Positions 24,393 to 25,507 of a stretch of 25,507 nt of DNA are shown here, piece after piece. Position numbers and translations under genes: made by a program. The stretch spans positions 1 through 25,507 of the forward strand of contig JAHWJJ010000003.1 in the NCBI GenBank assembly GCA_019348475.1, given 5' to 3'. This stretch comes from Gemmatimonadota bacterium (lineage in GTDB: Bacteria; Gemmatimonadota; Gemmatimonadetes; Longimicrobiales; Longimicrobiaceae). The notes under the pieces were generated by a model that did not search any database, had not been told where the DNA came from, and saw only the letters and a program-made list of their open reading frames with translations. The number at the start of each line of letters is the position of its first letter. Within the stretch, counting starts at the first letter, position 1.

Positions 24393-25507
24393 CCGGCCGT
24401 CGGTGATGTACCGCAGGGCGTCGTAGCGGGTGATGATCCCCGCCAGGCGGCCGCCGCGCCGCACCAGCACGGCGGGGTTCTGCCGCGACAGCAGCCGGGT
24501 GAGGCCCGGCATGTCCACGTGCGCGTCCACCACGGGAAGGGGCGCGTCCATCACGTGCTGGACGGACTGGTCCAGGATCGCGGTGTCCTCGATCACCCGC
24601 GCCATGAGCGTGCTCTCGGCCAGGTGCCCCACGCAGTCGCCCTCCACGATCACCGGCAGCTGGCTGACGTTGTGGGTGGTGATCAGCCCCAGCGCCTGCC
24701 GCACCGGCGTCTCGGGCGCCACGAAGACCAGCTCTTTGGGCGCGCCCTGCGCCTTCCCCGACAGCGCGTCGCCGGCGGAGATGCGCGCCGGGTCCAGCAG
24801 CTGGTTCTCCTGCATCCACTCGTCGCTGAACACCTTGGACAGGTACCGCTCCCCCGTGTCGCACAGGACGAAGACCACGCAGGCGTCGGGATCGTCCGCC
24901 TCGCGCGCGATCTCCAGCGCCACCTGGGCGATCAGCCCCGTGGACCCGCCCACGAACAGCCCCTCCTCGCGGGTGAGCCGGCGGGCCATTCCCATCGCCG
25001 AGCGGTCGTCCACCGTCCGCCACTCGTCCACCACCGACATGTCCAGCGTCCCCGGCACCTTGTCCTGGCCGATCCCCTCCACCTTGTACGGCGCGGATTC
25101 GGGCTTTACGCCCGTCTTTGCGTAGCCCGCCAGGATGGAGCCCTGCGGGTCGCCGCCGATGATGCGCACCTCCGGCTTGCGCTCCTTGAGGTATCGCCCC
25201 ACGCCGGTGATGGTGCCCCCCGTCCCCGCCGCAGAGACGAAGTGCGTCACCCGCCCCTCGGTCTGCTCCCAGATCTCGGGGCCGGTGGTGCGGTAGTGCG
25301 CCAGGGGGTTGGCCTGGTTGTAGAACTGGTCGGCCAGGATGGCGTTGGGCGTGTCCTTGGCGATCTGCTTGGCCCGCATCACGTAGTTGTCGGGATGGTC
25401 GGGCGCCACCGCGCTGGGGGTGACGATGACCTCCGCCCCAAAGGCCTTGAGCAGGCGCACCTTCTCCTGGCTCATCTTGTCCGGGATGGTGAAGATGCAG
25501 CGGTACC
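24390..25507 (-). CDS. cbs: Cystathionine beta-synthase with C-terminal CBS-domain pair, 5' part outside window
   Basis: The C-terminal 371 residues of a PLP-dependent beta-replacement enzyme; the start and the PLP-binding Lys lie beyond the right edge. Visible numbering starts at YRCIFTIPDK. The phosphate-binding loop GTGGTITG (94-101), EGIGQD (143-148) and GGSTG (186-190) belong to the cysteine synthase/CBS fold. IPDKMSQEKVRLLKAFGAEVI and DQFYNQANPLAHYRTTGPEI match cystathionine beta-synthases, which join homocysteine and serine to form cystathionine in transsulfuration. Two CBS motifs (Bateman module, about 255-371) form a regulatory domain that in related enzymes binds adenosyl compounds. 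The usual PD in the C-terminal loop reads CD (VLCDTGERY). A cysteine synthase with CBS domains is the alternative. The in-window ATG (MSQEK) is internal, since coding continues upstream of it. Confidence 0.92.
   Translation of the reverse strand, partial: YRCIFTIPDKMSQEKVRLLKAFGAEVIVTPSAVAPDHPDNYVMRAKQIAKDTPNAILADQFYNQANPLAHYRTTGPEIWEQTEGRVTHFVSAAGTGGTITGVGRYLKERKPEVRIIGGDPQGSILAGYAKTGVKPESAPYKVEGIGQDKVPGTLDMSVVDEWRTVDDRSAMGMARRLTREEGLFVGGSTGLIAQVALEIAREADDPDACVVFVLCDTGERYLSKVFSDEWMQENQLLDPARISAGDALSGKAQGAPKELVFVAPETPVRQALGLITTHNVSQLPVIVEGDCVGHLAESTLMARVIEDTAILDQSVQHVMDAPLPVVDAHVDMPGLTRLLSRQNPAVLVRRGGRLAGIITRYDALRYITDGR

Noticed and set aside
24390..25475. A complete cystathionine beta-synthase gene starting at the in-window ATG (25475)
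   Set aside because: Conserved family residues (YRCIFTIPDK) continue in frame upstream of that ATG to the window edge, so the gene is truncated by the window, not short.

Overview
This is a very GC-rich (roughly 70%) bacterial chromosome segment. Large TonB-dependent receptors with N-terminal carboxypeptidase-regulatory-like domains, many lipoproteins, SdrD/Cna-B-like and OB-fold secreted domains, and frequent intergenic hairpin repeats suggest a Gram-negative of the Gemmatimonadota/Longimicrobium type. The lineage is inferred from gene style only and was not tested. No rRNA, tRNA, CRISPR array or intact mobile element was seen.

Layout. Left edge: the N-terminal 486 residues of a GH3 glycosidase lipoprotein (minus), divergent from an OMP_b-brl-type TonB receptor (1743-4334, plus) that ends in a strong terminator. 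Then come a radical SAM protein with a C-terminal helix-hairpin-helix (4712-5989, plus), an SDR oxidoreductase (6360-7346, minus) divergent from a TetR regulator (7463-8074, plus) with a palindromic operator candidate between them, and a leftward pair made of an FAD/NAD(P) monooxygenase-like protein and the mismatch DNA glycosylase Mug (9864-8217).

The middle of the window encodes envelope proteins with nucleic-acid-related folds: a DNA/RNA non-specific endonuclease lipoprotein (10343-11200, minus), a lipoprotein with an Ig-like domain and a ComEC-type metallo-beta-lactamase domain (11896-13107, minus), and a rightward operon with its own promoter. That operon holds two lipoproteins combining SdrD_B-like modules with YhcR-like OB-fold modules (13337-15184, 15208-16242), then a translationally coupled TonB receptor (16239-19511) and a terminator. 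A joint role in capturing or degrading extracellular nucleic acid is an attractive but unproven reading.

A further TonB receptor (20525-23776, minus) has a TTG start, an upstream promoter and a leader hairpin. The right edge holds a partial cystathionine beta-synthase with a C-terminal CBS-domain pair.

The most unusual non-coding signal is a two-hairpin element present five times (6132, 8082, 11370, 11615, 11816). Both stems show paired, compensatory changes between copies. The first two copies follow GGGTGAAN octamer repeats that begin at the TGA stop codon of the upstream gene, and a similar octamer run follows the stop of the cystathionine beta-synthase gene.
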